Assembly (NCBI GenBank): GCA_964247675.1
Contig: CAXTVW010000006.1
Span: forward strand, 1-64,000
Direction of reading: 5' to 3'
From: BOG-908 sp964247675
GTDB lineage: Bacteria > Pseudomonadota > Alphaproteobacteria > Acetobacterales > Acetobacteraceae
Length of the DNA: 64,000 bases
The position numbers and the translations under genes are program-made. The notes under the pieces are model-generated. The model was not told where the DNA came from, ran no database searches, and saw only the letters and a program-made list of their open reading frames with translations. Below, piece after piece: positions 49,805-59,200 of the stretch; positions within the stretch are counted from its first letter, which is position 1; every line of letters begins with the position of its first letter.

Positions 49805-51349
49805 TTGCCAGACACCGCGCCTGCGAAATCCGCAAACTCCAAGCCGACCAGCTCGGGCAAGGACACGGCCAAGGCCGGCGTGAGGCCGGCACCTCCCGCC
49901 ACGCTGGTGATCTTCGGCGCCCATGGCGACCTGACCAAGCGCCTGCTGATGCCTGCGCTCTACAACCTGGCGGGCGACAAGCTGCTCGATGACGGATTCA
50001 AGATCATCGGTGTGGACCGCGTGGCATCAGACATGGAGGGCTGGAAGAGCGAGCTCACTGCCGCCATGCAGGATTTCACCCACGACAAGACGGCGGAGTT
50101 CTACGTCGAGCATGTGGACGAGACCTCCTGGGGCTGGGTGAAGCAGCGGCTGGACTACGTGCAGGCCGATTTCACCAAGCCAGAGGACATGGCCAAACTG
50201 CGCGACCACGTGTCCGGCAACGCAGTCTTCTATCTTGCGGTCGCTGCCAGGTTCTTTGGCGAAGTGGTCGAGCAGCTTGGCCAAGCCGGATTGCTCAAGC
50301 AGGAGAATGACGCGTTCCGCCGCGTGGTGATCGAAAAGCCGTATGGCGCCGACCTGGAGTCGGCGAAGAAGCTGAACGCGCAGGTGCTCGCGCAAGCCGA
50401 CGAGACCCAGATCTTCCGCATCGATCATTTCCTGGGCAAGGAGACGGTGCAGAACATCATGGCGCTGCGTTTCGCCAACGGCATCTTCGAACCGCTTTGG
50501 AACCGCGACCACATCGACTATGTGGAGATCACCGCGGCCGAGACGATCGGCGTGGAGCAGCGCGGCGCGTTCTACGAACCCACCGGCGCGCTGCGCGACA
50601 TGGTGCCGAACCACCTGTTCCAATTGCTCAGCATGATCGCCATGGAGCCGCCGAACTCGTTCGACGCCGAAGCGGTGCGCAACGAAAAGGCCAAGCTGTT
50701 GCAGGCGATACATCCTGTTCTGCCCAAGGACGTGGTGCGTGGCCAATACGGTGCCGGTCAGGTGTTGGGCCAGGACGTGCCGGCCTACAGAAACGAGCCG
50801 AACGTGGCCAAGGACAGCCGGACGGAAACCTACGTCGCGCTGAAATTCGGCATCGAGAACTGGCGCTGGTCGGGCGTGCCGTTCTACCTGCGCACCGGCA
50901 AGCGCATGGGCGGGCGCCAGACCCAGGTGGTTGTTCATTTCCGTAAGCCGCCTTACGCGCTGTTCCGCGACACCGAAGTGGGCGCCCTGGCGGAAAACCT
51001 CCTCACCTTGGAGATGCAGCCGAACGAGGGCATGACGCTTGCCATAAGCGCCAAGCATCCCGGGCCGAAGATGGTGCTGGCGCCTGTGAAGATGTCGTTC
51101 GCCTACAAGGACTCATTCACGCTTGAGCCGAACGTAGGCTACGAGACGCTGCTGTACGATTGCCTGATCGGCGACCCCACATTGTTCCAGCGCGCCGATA
51201 TGATCGAGGCGAGCTGGGCCGCGGTGGACCCGGCGTTGCAGCATGCCGGCGACGAGCCCGAAATGTATGCGGCCGGCAGTGCAGGACCTGACGGTGCTGC
51301 GGCATTGCTGGCGCAAGCCGGACATGAGTGGAGCGGGATGGAAGAGTAA
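49805..51349 (+). CDS. zwf: Glucose-6-phosphate 1-dehydrogenase, TTG start
   Basis: Oxidises glucose 6-phosphate to 6-phosphogluconolactone with NADP+ or NAD+, entering the pentose-phosphate or Entner-Doudoroff pathway; 514 residues. A polar N-terminal extension of about 30 residues (AKSANSKPTSSGKDTAKAG) precedes the Rossmann motif GAHGDLTKR (38-46). The substrate motif is RIDHFLGKE with D207-H208 (commonly DHYLGKE). EKPYG and FYLRTGKRM are also typical. The start is TTG with GGAG 8-11 nt upstream. It is coupled to the glucoamylase gene, which makes a glucan-to-pentose-phosphate route plausible. Confidence 0.94.
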   Translation: MPDTAPAKSANSKPTSSGKDTAKAGVRPAPPATLVIFGAHGDLTKRLLMPALYNLAGDKLLDDGFKIIGVDRVASDMEGWKSELTAAMQDFTHDKTAEFYVEHVDETSWGWVKQRLDYVQADFTKPEDMAKLRDHVSGNAVFYLAVAARFFGEVVEQLGQAGLLKQENDAFRRVVIEKPYGADLESAKKLNAQVLAQADETQIFRIDHFLGKETVQNIMALRFANGIFEPLWNRDHIDYVEITAAETIGVEQRGAFYEPTGALRDMVPNHLFQLLSMIAMEPPNSFDAEAVRNEKAKLLQAIHPVLPKDVVRGQYGAGQVLGQDVPAYRNEPNVAKDSRTETYVALKFGIENWRWSGVPFYLRTGKRMGGRQTQVVVHFRKPPYALFRDTEVGALAENLLTLEMQPNEGMTLAISAKHPGPKMVLAPVKMSFAYKDSFTLEPNVGYETLLYDCLIGDPTLFQRADMIEASWAAVDPALQHAGDEPEMYAAGSAGPDGAAALLAQAGHEWSGMEE

Positions 51350-51482
51350 GGAAGAAGAAGCGAAATTTTGTCTCCGCCTTCGCAGCAAGCGAGCATTTCT
51401 CAAAAGGACATGAATGCCGAGGATGCGAGGTAGTAAAAGTTTTTTGCTTCTTCTTTTCAAAAAAGAAGGCCTTGCTGGCTTC
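51350..51482. repeat. Palindromic intergenic element, copy R13 (left arm eroded)
   Basis: The right arm is near-canonical (AAAGTTTTTTGCTTC, then CTTCTTTTCAAAAAAGAAG). The left arm shows only GAAGAAGAAGCGAAATTTTG. The centre keeps an inverted CGCCTTCGCA / TGCGAGGT-like pairing. It sits between convergent zwf and the small minus-strand gene. Confidence 0.78.
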
Positions 51483-51749
51483 CTAAGTCCCAGAACGGCC
51501 TCGCGAAGGCACCAGCCCGCGTGTCGCCTTTAGAATTGACGTGGCCCGCAAAATGGATGCCGCTATTTTCTCTCCTGCGGCACTAACGGCGGGGTCAGCG
51601 TTCGACCGCAACCTGTCGGCCACCATCAGGGCGGGCGTGAGCGCGCCGTTCACATCGTGCCGGGCGCGCGAGACGAGTTGTTCCAGCTCGGCAATCCGTT
51701 GTTCCGCTTCGCTGATCCCGTTTTCCATATTCTGGCCCGCCGTATTCAT
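51483..51749 (-). CDS. Small helical protein resembling an isolated histidine-kinase DHp hairpin
   Basis: An 88-residue protein: a helix AEQRIAELEQLVSRARHDVNGALTPALMVADRLRS, a turn (NADPAVSAAG) and a second helix EKIAASILRATSILKATRGLV. The segment HDVNGALTP (31-39) resembles the H-box of histidine kinases of the HDxNNxLT type, with His31 in the phosphoacceptor position. There is no ATPase (HATPase_c) domain, receiver domain or membrane span. It may be a phosphotransfer or decoy dimerisation protein, or an unrelated helical hairpin. ATG at 51749. No two-component partner gene lies in this window. Confidence 0.6.
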   Translation of the reverse strand: MNTAGQNMENGISEAEQRIAELEQLVSRARHDVNGALTPALMVADRLRSNADPAVSAAGEKIAASILRATSILKATRGLVPSRGRSGT

Positions 51750-51786
51750 GCTGGCAGGTTAGCACTTCGTGCAGTGTGCAGGGTAG

Positions 51787-51910
51787 GAAGCCAGCAGTCC
51801 GCTTTAGAAAAAGGCTAGGAAACTCTTCACCCCCGCGTCTGGCACGGGTGTGTGCCCTCTGCCGGGTGCAGCCGGCGAAACGGGACGGGAATAAGCCTTC
51901 TTCCTCGACT
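51787..51910. repeat. Degenerate palindromic element, copy R18
   Basis: The left portion (CAGTCCGCTTTAGAAAAAGG, AGGAAACTCTTCACCCC) aligns base by base with the left arm of R15 (CAGTCCTTTTTTGAAAAAAAG). A trace of the right end survives as AAGCCTTCTTCC near 51895. The centre has CTGCCGGGTGCAGCCGGC. It lies between two divergent small genes, the only copy found in a divergent gap. The remaining 117 bp before the next start show GGAGAACGTTC but no clear promoter. Confidence 0.55.
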
Positions 51911-52027
51911 CACTTGCCGCCGGCGATCCGGGCGACCGCGTTCCGTTTGGAGAACGTTCACTCTCTTGCAGTATTCCGAAACCACAGCGGCACACTCGGT
52001 TCCGCAACGATCGAAGAGGTGAGGTTC

Positions 52028-52339
52028 ATGGATCAGACGCAGACGCATGGCGGCTCAAGGCGCCGGCTGAGCGACAAAATCGAGGACGCGTTCGACCAGG
52101 CCTGCCGTCAAGGGCAGGCGGAAGTGGCGGCTTGCATGCTCAAGGGTCTGGATCAATGCCTGCTGGGGCAGCCGACCCCATACGAGCGGCGCCAGGTGGC
52201 ACTGATCCTGCTTCGCACATGTGCAGAACGCCTGAGCCTGCTACGGATCACGCAGGCGAGTGCGGAAGGCACACTGGCCGGATGCCTCACCGGACGATCG
52301 GAAATCCGGGTTGCGGATTGTTTGCATACCACCGTATAG
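52028..52339 (+). CDS. Small hypothetical helical protein
   Basis: A 103-residue protein from the ATG at 52028, preceded by GAGGTGAGG. It opens with a polar stretch (MDQTQTHGGSRRRLSDK) and continues as helices (IEDAFDQACRQGQAEVAACMLKGLDQCLLG, PYERRQVALILLRTCAERLSLLRIT). Four cysteines are present. No family recognised. The EVAACMLKGLD and RRQVALILLRTCAERL parts resemble the helical hairpins of small regulatory or adaptor proteins, but no specific function can be claimed. It is divergent from the DHp-like gene and monocistronic: a promoter for the next gene follows its stop. Confidence 0.6.
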   Translation: MDQTQTHGGSRRRLSDKIEDAFDQACRQGQAEVAACMLKGLDQCLLGQPTPYERRQVALILLRTCAERLSLLRITQASAEGTLAGCLTGRSEIRVADCLHTTV

Positions 52340-52372
52340 CGTCGTTCCAAGCGCTAAGCCTGCAACTTACGG

Positions 52373-52400
52373 TTGACGTTCATCAACTTTTTGTTATCCT
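52373..52400 (+). promoter_or_regulatory. Likely sigma70 promoter of the first beta-helix gene
   Basis: TTGACG, 16-nt A/T-rich spacer, TATCCT. The pair is matched by the same layout at the second paralogue (TTGACA-N16-TATCGT). Downstream lies a direct repeat CGTGAT (52408 and 52422), with palindrome GTGATCAC at 52409-52416 in operator position. Confidence 0.5.
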
Positions 52401-52430
52401 CTGCTCGCGTGATCACAAAACCGTGATAAA

Positions 52431-52449
52431 GTGAGGCGTCATGCCTCAC
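52431..52449 (+). promoter_or_regulatory. 5'-UTR hairpin before the first beta-helix gene
   Basis: A perfect 7-bp stem, GTGAGGC / GCCTCAC, with GTCAT loop, ending 11 nt before the GGAGG ribosome-binding site. It may protect the transcript 5' end or modulate translation. The second paralogue has no equivalent. Confidence 0.4.
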
Positions 52450-52472
52450 ACACGTGGTCCGGAGGATTTGCG

Positions 52473-54038
52473 GTGTCGATCGATAGCAAACTGAGTAAGG
52501 CGGCGCTCCTGGCCGCTGTCTTCGGCTGCCCCTGGACCGCGGCATGCGCCGCCACGATGCTTCTCCAAGGAACGTCCGTGACGCCGGATGCTACATCGGA
52601 GATGGCGCAGATCTGCCCGCAAGGCGTGGGCTATCCCTCGGAGGCCAGTTGGGGCAGCGCGCCCGCACAGCAGCCGCAATCCGCGAAAAGCGGTCAGCCA
52701 CTTATCACGCAGTACCGCAACGGCAGCCTCATCGCGAGCTACACCTCCTTTGCCAACCAGCCCGGCTGCGTGCTGGCCGGCGACGGTACGGATTATCTCA
52801 ACCCCGCGGGCCCGGCTGCCAGCGGCTGCGGGCCGTTCACGCGCGAACACACCTATCGGCTTTGGGCGCCGGGCGACGTCTTCTACGTATATCCGGCGGT
52901 CTATTCCGGCCCCTATAACCAACCCTGGATAGGCCCGGCGTTCGACTCCTATCCCGACTACCAGGCCGGCATCACGCACAACCCCGACAACATCGTCATC
53001 CAGGGAGTGGTGCAGAACAATCTCCGGCCGGTGATACTGCTGCAAGGCGGTGCGTCGGACAACACGCTCGACCAGGCTCCGGTGTATTTCGACCAGAGCA
53101 ACGGCATCGTGTGGGACAGCGTCAATGTCACCGCGGGCGCCACCGTGACAGCCGGAAAGGCCGGCGTTTACGAATCCGGCGCAAGCAATCTGACGCTGAG
53201 CAACATGCGCATCAACGGCTTCGAGCGCGCCGGCGTGAATGGCCTGTTCGGCGCCGGCCAATATAGCGGCAGCCTGACGCTCAATTTCGTCGAACTGGAT
53301 CATAATGGCGGGCCGAACGGCCCGGCGCACAACGCCTATATCGGCGCCAGCGCGGTGGACCCGAACTTTACCGTCAATGTCTCGCATTCGTGGTCGCACC
53401 ACGCGTATTTCGGACACTTGTTCAAATCCCGCGCGCAGAACAACGTCTTTACCGCGAACTACTTCCAGGGCGGCCTGCCGCAGCCGAACCGCGCACAAGC
53501 CGAGGACTACCTGCTGGACATCCCGAATGGCGGCCAGGTCACCGTGCGGAACAACATCTTCGTCAAGAATGCGTCCGGCGCGGGTGCGAACGCCATGTCG
53601 TTCACGTTCCTGCTTGAAGGTGTCTCCGACAGCCGGCCACAGAGCGTGGACCTGGAGAACAACACGTTCGTCACCTTCGCCAAGACCTACGACGGATCAC
53701 ACACGAACTACCCCATGGCCTTCCTCTATCCCAACGTTGTACCGAACAGCACCTCCTGGCCCTCCAACATTCCTGCAAGAGTGCTGAAGAACGCTTTCGT
53801 CGGCTACTGCACGGCCGGCGCAGGTGATGCGGAGGAGTACCGCGGAGACATCAGCGTGGTCGAGAGTTTTGTGGAACTCACGCGCACCTATGCCCTGACG
53901 ACGCAAATAGCCGCCAGTGATGCCATCCTCAGCACGATGTACAGCAACTACGTGCCGGAAGTCGGAACACCGTACTATTCGTTCCTTTACGGTGCCAAGC
54001 TGGACCGGACCACCGCCGTCATCGGCTCGCAAAACTGA
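52473..54038 (+). CDS. Secreted right-handed beta-helix protein, copy A (GTG start)
   Basis: A 521-residue exported protein. GTG at 52473 follows GGAGG by 7 nt and opens a signal peptide (KLSKAALLAAVFGCPWTAACAA). The mature part has parallel beta-helix rungs (NIVIQGVVQNNLRPVILLQGG, GIVWDSVNVTAGATVT, NLTLSNMRINGF, QVTVRNNIFVKNASG, SVDLENNTFVTF). A His-rich turn, VSHSWSHHAYFGHLFKSRAQNN, could be a polysaccharide-binding or catalytic cleft. No pectate-lyase Asp/Lys/Arg set could be assigned. It is strongly similar over its whole length to the next gene. A polysaccharide lyase, epimerase or surface-glycan-binding protein is likely; the substrate is unknown. It has its own promoter. Confidence 0.82.
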   Translation: MSIDSKLSKAALLAAVFGCPWTAACAATMLLQGTSVTPDATSEMAQICPQGVGYPSEASWGSAPAQQPQSAKSGQPLITQYRNGSLIASYTSFANQPGCVLAGDGTDYLNPAGPAASGCGPFTREHTYRLWAPGDVFYVYPAVYSGPYNQPWIGPAFDSYPDYQAGITHNPDNIVIQGVVQNNLRPVILLQGGASDNTLDQAPVYFDQSNGIVWDSVNVTAGATVTAGKAGVYESGASNLTLSNMRINGFERAGVNGLFGAGQYSGSLTLNFVELDHNGGPNGPAHNAYIGASAVDPNFTVNVSHSWSHHAYFGHLFKSRAQNNVFTANYFQGGLPQPNRAQAEDYLLDIPNGGQVTVRNNIFVKNASGAGANAMSFTFLLEGVSDSRPQSVDLENNTFVTFAKTYDGSHTNYPMAFLYPNVVPNSTSWPSNIPARVLKNAFVGYCTAGAGDAEEYRGDISVVESFVELTRTYALTTQIAASDAILSTMYSNYVPEVGTPYYSFLYGAKLDRTTAVIGSQN

Positions 54039-54138
54039 CGTGAGCCAGGCGTTTTGCGTGCAGGGACCGAAGGCGTCGGCTCCTGCACGTGGTCGCCTTT
54101 TCTCATATCGGCGGGCTCTGCTGGTGACCGGGGCGAGG

Positions 54139-54300
54139 AGTAAGCAAGACCTTCTTTTTTGAAAAAAAGAAGCAAAAAACTTTTGTTCTGCCCGCATGTG
54201 CAGCCTGCGTGTCTGACCGAATGTACCCGACTTCCACAAAATGCGGAGGGATCTAAAAGTTTTCTGGTTTTCGAAAAACAGAGTGCTTGCTTCTGTCTAT
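54139..54300. repeat. Palindromic intergenic element, copy R14
   Basis: Occupies about 160 bp of the 419-bp gap between the two beta-helix genes. The left arm is canonical CTTC/GAAG. The right arm is CTGGTTTTCGAAAAACAG with new CTG/CAG ends. The centre is weakly paired (CCCGCATGTGCA / AATGCGGAGGG). The first 100 bp of the gap hold nothing recognisable; the promoter of the next gene follows at 54367. Confidence 0.82.
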
Positions 54301-54366
54301 ACCTGACCGTCGACGTCGGTTGGTAACAGCAGACCTGAAAGACAGCTAGAACAATACGGTTTCGCA

Positions 54367-54394
54367 TTGACAAATCCGGCCCGGGCGGTATCGT
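54367..54394 (+). promoter_or_regulatory. Likely sigma70 promoter of the second beta-helix gene
   Basis: TTGACA (perfect -35), 16-nt spacer, TATCGT. A palindrome ATAACGTTAT at 54399-54408 overlaps the expected transcription start and could be an operator. It shares element sequences and spacing with the copy-A promoter although the spacers differ. Confidence 0.5.
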
Positions 54395-54457
54395 TCCGAT
54401 AACGTTATAAACGGCTGCCGGACGTGTCCGCGTTCTGTGCCGCCTGGGGGTTTTCAG

Positions 54458-56020
54458 ATGGCAGCATATTGCGGTCCCGCGGCTACGGCTTGTCTGGTTG
54501 TTTCGGTCTCGTTCACGGCTGCCGGTGCAGCTATCCCTTTGCTGCAAGGCAAGTTCGTAACGCCCGATGCCTCCGCCCAGATCGCGCAGATCTGCCCACG
54601 CGGTGAGGGATATCCGCTTGAATCCGCCTGGGCGAGCACGGCGGGATCGACGCCGCATTCCGCCATAGCCGGGCAGCCGCATATCGAGCAATATCGCGCC
54701 GGCAAGCATGTCGCCACCTATTCCAGCTTTGCAAACAGGCCAAGCTGCAAGATGACCGGGGACGGCACGGATTACCTGCGCCCCGAAAAGGCCGCTGCCA
54801 CCGGATGCGGACCGTTCACGCGCGAGTACACATACCGGCTCTGGGCGCCCGGCGACGCATTCTATGTGTATCCAGCCGTATATTCCGGCCAATACAACCA
54901 ACCGTGGATCGGCCCGGCCTACGATTCCTACGCGGACTACTCCGCCGGCGTGTTCCACACGCCGGACAACATCACCATCCAGGGTGTGGTGCAGAACAAT
55001 ACCCGCCCGGTGATCCTGCTGGAGGGGCCTGCGTCCAACAACACGCTCGGCCAGGCGCCGGTGTATTTTGACCAGAGCAATGCTGTCGTCTGGGATAACG
55101 TTGATGTCGCGGCAGGCAGCAAGGCCCTGGCCGGCAAAGCCGGCGTGTATGAGCAGGGGGGCAGCAACCTCACGATCAGCAACACGCACATCTACGGTTT
55201 CGAGCGGTCCGACGTGAACGGCTTGTTCGGCGCCGGCCTTTACAGCGGCAGCTTGACGCTTAAGTCCATCGAGTTGGACCATAATGGCGGACGGAACGGC
55301 CCCGCGCACAATGCCTATATCGGCGCCAGCCAGGTGGACCCCAATTTCACCGTGATCATGTCGCACTCCTGGTCACACCACGCCTTCTACGGCCATCTGT
55401 TCAAATCGCGCGCGCAAAACAACATCTTCACAGCGAACTACTTCCAGGGCGGTCTGCCGCAGCCGAACCGCCAGCAGGCGGAAACCTACCTGCTGGACAT
55501 CCCCAATGGCGGGCAGGCAACGGTGCGCAACAACATTTTCGTCAAGAACCAGTCCGGCGCTGGCGCCAATGCCATGTCCTTCACCTTCATGCTCGAAGGT
55601 GCGATCGACAGCAGGCCGCAGAGCGTAGATGTCGAAAACAACACGTTCGTCACCTTCGCCAAGACGTTTGACGGGAGCCACACGAATTTTCCGATGGCTT
55701 TCCTATACCCCAGCGTGGTTCCAGGCACCGCGACCTGGCCCGCAAGCATTCCGGCCCGGGTCCTCAAGAACGCGTTCGTCGGCTACTGCACAGGCGAGAG
55801 CGGCAGCGCGGCCGAGGATTATCGCGGAGACATTGCCGTGATCGAAAGCTTCCCGGAGCTCACGCGCACCTACAGCCTGATGACCAAACTCGATGCCAGC
55901 GATGCCGCGCTCGGTGCGATCTACCCGGACTACGTGCCGGAGATCGGGACGCCGGCCTACGAGTTCCGCTATGGTGCTACGCCGTCGCGCCATCAGACGA
56001 CGATTGGGGCGGAGGATTAG
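54458..56020 (+). CDS. Secreted right-handed beta-helix protein, copy B
   Basis: A 520-residue paralogue of copy A: most segments are identical or near-identical (QAPVYFDQSN, ELDHNGGxNGPAHNAYIGAS, SHSWSHHAxxGHLFKSRAQNN, ANYFQGGLPQPNR, VENNTFVTFAKTxDGSHTN). The ATG at 54458 opens a signal peptide (CLVVSVSFTAAGAA). Differences cluster in the N-terminal third and in two loops (HEPDIT-like FHTPDNITIQG, PASNNTLGQ). All cysteines of the mature part appear conserved (ICPxGxGYP, CGPFTRE, VGYCT), suggesting disulfides. Tandem duplication with separate promoters suggests differential expression or slightly different substrates. Confidence 0.82.
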   Translation: MAAYCGPAATACLVVSVSFTAAGAAIPLLQGKFVTPDASAQIAQICPRGEGYPLESAWASTAGSTPHSAIAGQPHIEQYRAGKHVATYSSFANRPSCKMTGDGTDYLRPEKAAATGCGPFTREYTYRLWAPGDAFYVYPAVYSGQYNQPWIGPAYDSYADYSAGVFHTPDNITIQGVVQNNTRPVILLEGPASNNTLGQAPVYFDQSNAVVWDNVDVAAGSKALAGKAGVYEQGGSNLTISNTHIYGFERSDVNGLFGAGLYSGSLTLKSIELDHNGGRNGPAHNAYIGASQVDPNFTVIMSHSWSHHAFYGHLFKSRAQNNIFTANYFQGGLPQPNRQQAETYLLDIPNGGQATVRNNIFVKNQSGAGANAMSFTFMLEGAIDSRPQSVDVENNTFVTFAKTFDGSHTNFPMAFLYPSVVPGTATWPASIPARVLKNAFVGYCTGESGSAAEDYRGDIAVIESFPELTRTYSLMTKLDASDAALGAIYPDYVPEIGTPAYEFRYGATPSRHQTTIGAED

Positions 56021-56046
56021 GACAATGCGCTGACGTTAAGACGTAG

Positions 56047-56218
56047 AAGAAAGCAAGCAGTCCTTTTTTGAAAAAAAGACCAAAAGACTTTTTCTACCCC
56101 GAATTGGCAGCAGTCGAGTGCGTTTGAGAAACGCGCCCGCTGAAGCGTCGGCGGAAGTAAAAGTTTTTTGCTTCTTTTTTTCAAAAAAGAAGGCCTTGCT
56201 TGCTTCCTTAAGGGCCCA
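56047..56218. repeat. Palindromic intergenic element, copy R15
   Basis: Convergent junction between beta-helix copy B and the large glycosyltransferase. The left arm is GTCCTTTTTTGAAAAAAAGAC, with GTC/GAC ends; the right arm is canonical CTTC/GAAG. The centre has little internal pairing. The right edge CTTGCTTGCTTCCTTAA is the longest form of that border. Confidence 0.88.
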
Positions 56219-56230
56219 GCCCGGCTACTG

Positions 56231-59200
56231 TCATTTAAGGTAAGTCCGCGCCAGAGAGGAAACCCCGCGCGCCAGATCCAGCCAAGGGTGCCGGCGCTCC
56301 ATATCCTCCGCCAGCGCTTCGCGATTTGCACGTTTCTCCGTCGTCGTCTGCAGCATGGAATGCGCGTGCACGCGGTAATCGGCGAGCACCTCGCCTACGT
56401 TGATACCGTATCCGCCGCGTTCGGCGATGCGCGCCCAAAGATCGAAATCCTCCCAGCCATAGCGCACGTGATCGTAGCCGCCAGCCAGCGCCCAGGCGGA
56501 TTTGCGCACCAGCGCCATGGCATCGATGTAGTTACCCGGCTGCAGGCGCAGCACTGAATAGGGCGCTTGGCCCACAACGTCGTCCGCATCCCCGAATTTC
56601 TGTATCGCGGGATACGTATAGGCGGCCGTGCTGTCCTGCAGGCGTTGCAGCAGGGTTTCGCAAGCGGTCGGGCGCAGGCGGTTGTCGGCGTCCAGCGGCA
56701 GCACGAACGGGGTCTCGGCGGCGGCGAAACCACTGTTTCGCGCAAACCCCAGGCCGGCATTCTCCAGATGGCGCAGCACGCGCACGCGGTTGAAGCGCTG
56801 CGCGTTGGCGCGCACCCAGTCCAGCACCATTGCTGCCGAATCGTCCGGCGAGGCGTCCTCGATTACCACAAGGTCGAGCAGAGACAGGGTCTGTTCCGCG
56901 ACGGATTGCAGCGCTTCGGGCACGTAATCCGCATAGTTGAAGACGGGCACGATTACGGTGACCAAAGCGTGGCCGAGGTCGTCGCGTTCGAAGAGCGTCT
57001 GGGAAGGCGGCACGTGCGGCGCCGGCGTCGGCGGCAGCGCGTCACGGTAGCGCTGCCGCTCGAACGCCGCAGCCCCGGCTGCACCCCCCTCGATTTGCGC
57101 CAGCATGAGCGCAAACGCCTCGGCCCGCGCCTCGGGGCCGAAGCGGGCGAGCGATACGTGATAGGCGGCCTGCGCCAGGCGCGTGCGCTCGGCGGGGTTC
57201 TCCACCAGCCTGGCCAGCGCGTCGAACCACTCGTCCTCGCTGGCGGCGAGCAGGCCGGAGGTGCCGTGCGCGATGGCGCGGCGGAACGGGCCGGTGGGCG
57301 AGGCGACAGTCGGCACGCCGGCCAGCGCCGCCTCGAAAAACTTCAGCTCGCTCTTCGCCTCGCAGAAGATATTGTCCGGCTGCAAAGGGGCTATGTTGAT
57401 GGCGAAACGCGCGATCTCGCCGGGCAGGTCGGCCAGCTTCACCATGTCGCGCCATTCGATGCGGTCGGCGAGGTCGGCGAACTCGGCAAACTCGTCGATC
57501 AACACGAGGCCTTCGCCGCTGGAGGGATCGCGGAACAAGGTCAGCCGGGTTTGCGGATAGGCGCGCAGCACGCGGGCTATGGCGGGTGCCGCGGCGGCGA
57601 AGTCGCGCTGGTGGGTTCGCGAGCCGCCGGCATAGCCGATACGCACGATGTCATCGGCGTAGCTGAGCCAGTCGCGATGGGCGCGCCGCGCGGCGTCATG
57701 GCTGGTAGTGTCGAAACCGTTGGGCAGCACGTAGGCGGGCCGGCCGGTCAGGCGCGCCTGGTGGGCCAGCTCCTCGGTGGGGCAGGTGACGAGGTCGCAG
57801 CCGCGCATCGTGCGGCCGATCAGGCGGAAGAACTCCTGGGTGTCCACTTCGGAGAAGCGCTGGCTGCGTATGCCGTCGATCACCTCGATGGTGGCAAGCT
57901 CCGGGCGGAACATCAGATCGTCCACGTCGAAGACGACGGTGGCACCCTGTTCGTGCGCCACGTGTATGATGCCGGCGATATGCGTGCTGTAGGGCACCCG
58001 CCAGAGCACCACCAGCCGGGCGCCTGCCAGTTCGGCGGGGCCGACAGGTCCCGCTTCGGACCAGCCGGCATCCAGGCCCAGGCTGCGCGCCGCCTCCACA
58101 TAACGCTCCACGCGATAGACGCTGCCAGGCGTGTGTCCCTCGCCGCTGATGAACAGCACGTTCGGGTGCCTGGCCGCCGGTGCTTCGGGTTCAGGTTCAG
58201 GCTCGAGTTCAGGCTCTGCCTCTGCTTGGGTCGCCGGCGAAGCGGCCGTTGCGGCCGGCGGCACCGCCACGGCCTCGGCATGAAGCGGGCGCAAGGCTTC
58301 CAGGGGAGGCGGCGGCACATCCACGGCGCCGCCGCGCAGCCGGCGCAACGGTTGCGTGATCCGCCAGCTCGTCGAGGACAGCATCTGCGCGCGCGCCTCC
58401 ATCAGCGCGTCGGCATGAGCCCGTGCGCCCGCCAGCGTGAATTCGGCCGCCTGCGTCTGCGTCCGCGCTGCATCCCGTTCAGCATGCGCCACGCCCAACG
58501 AAGCATGCGCCACATCCAACGCTGCGTGCGCCGTGCGCAGCGCCGCACGCTCGCTCTCCAGCGCCGCGCGCAGGCCGGACAGCTCAGCCTCGCGTGCTTG
58601 CACTACGGCCGCGCGCTCGCCCAGCTCGCGCTCGCGGGCGGCGACATCGTGGCGCGCCCGCGCCAGGTTCGCGCGCACGCCGCGGTGCGTATCGATCAGC
58701 GCCTGATACATCGGAAACAGCTTGTTCACTTCGCCTTGCGCGTTCTCCGCCCAGCCGCGCGTGGATTCCAGGTCCGCTTGCGCCTCCGCCAGCTTCGCCG
58801 TCACCGCCGCCTGACGCTGATCGGCGTGCTGCAGGTCGCGCGTGGCGATCCAGCGTTCGCCGAGCAGCGCGAAACGCTCGCGTATGGTGTTGATCTCGTG
58901 CGGATCCTGCAACGCGCATACTTGTTCCAGCGCGCCACCGGCCTCGCCCAACGCCAGCACGCCCAGCCCATGGCCATGCAGGAACTCGAAAGACGGGTGC
59001 GCGCCGGACAGCTCCGCCCATAACCGGTACACGCCGAAATCGTGCTCCCGCACGTTGGTGTCGTGGAACAGGATCACGCCCCGGCGCGACATCTTCGGCA
59101 GCCAGGTGGCGAAATCGTGCGACACGTCCTCGTAGCGATGCCGCCCGTCTATGTGCAGCAGGTCGACGCTGCCATCCAGCACGCGCGTGCTGGCGTCGTC

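Noticed and set aside
56567..59023. About 820-codon plus-strand frame opposite the large glycosyltransferase
   Set aside because: Shadow frame rich in Arg, Gly, Gln and His with no domain signature; the minus strand encodes three recognisable enzyme domains.
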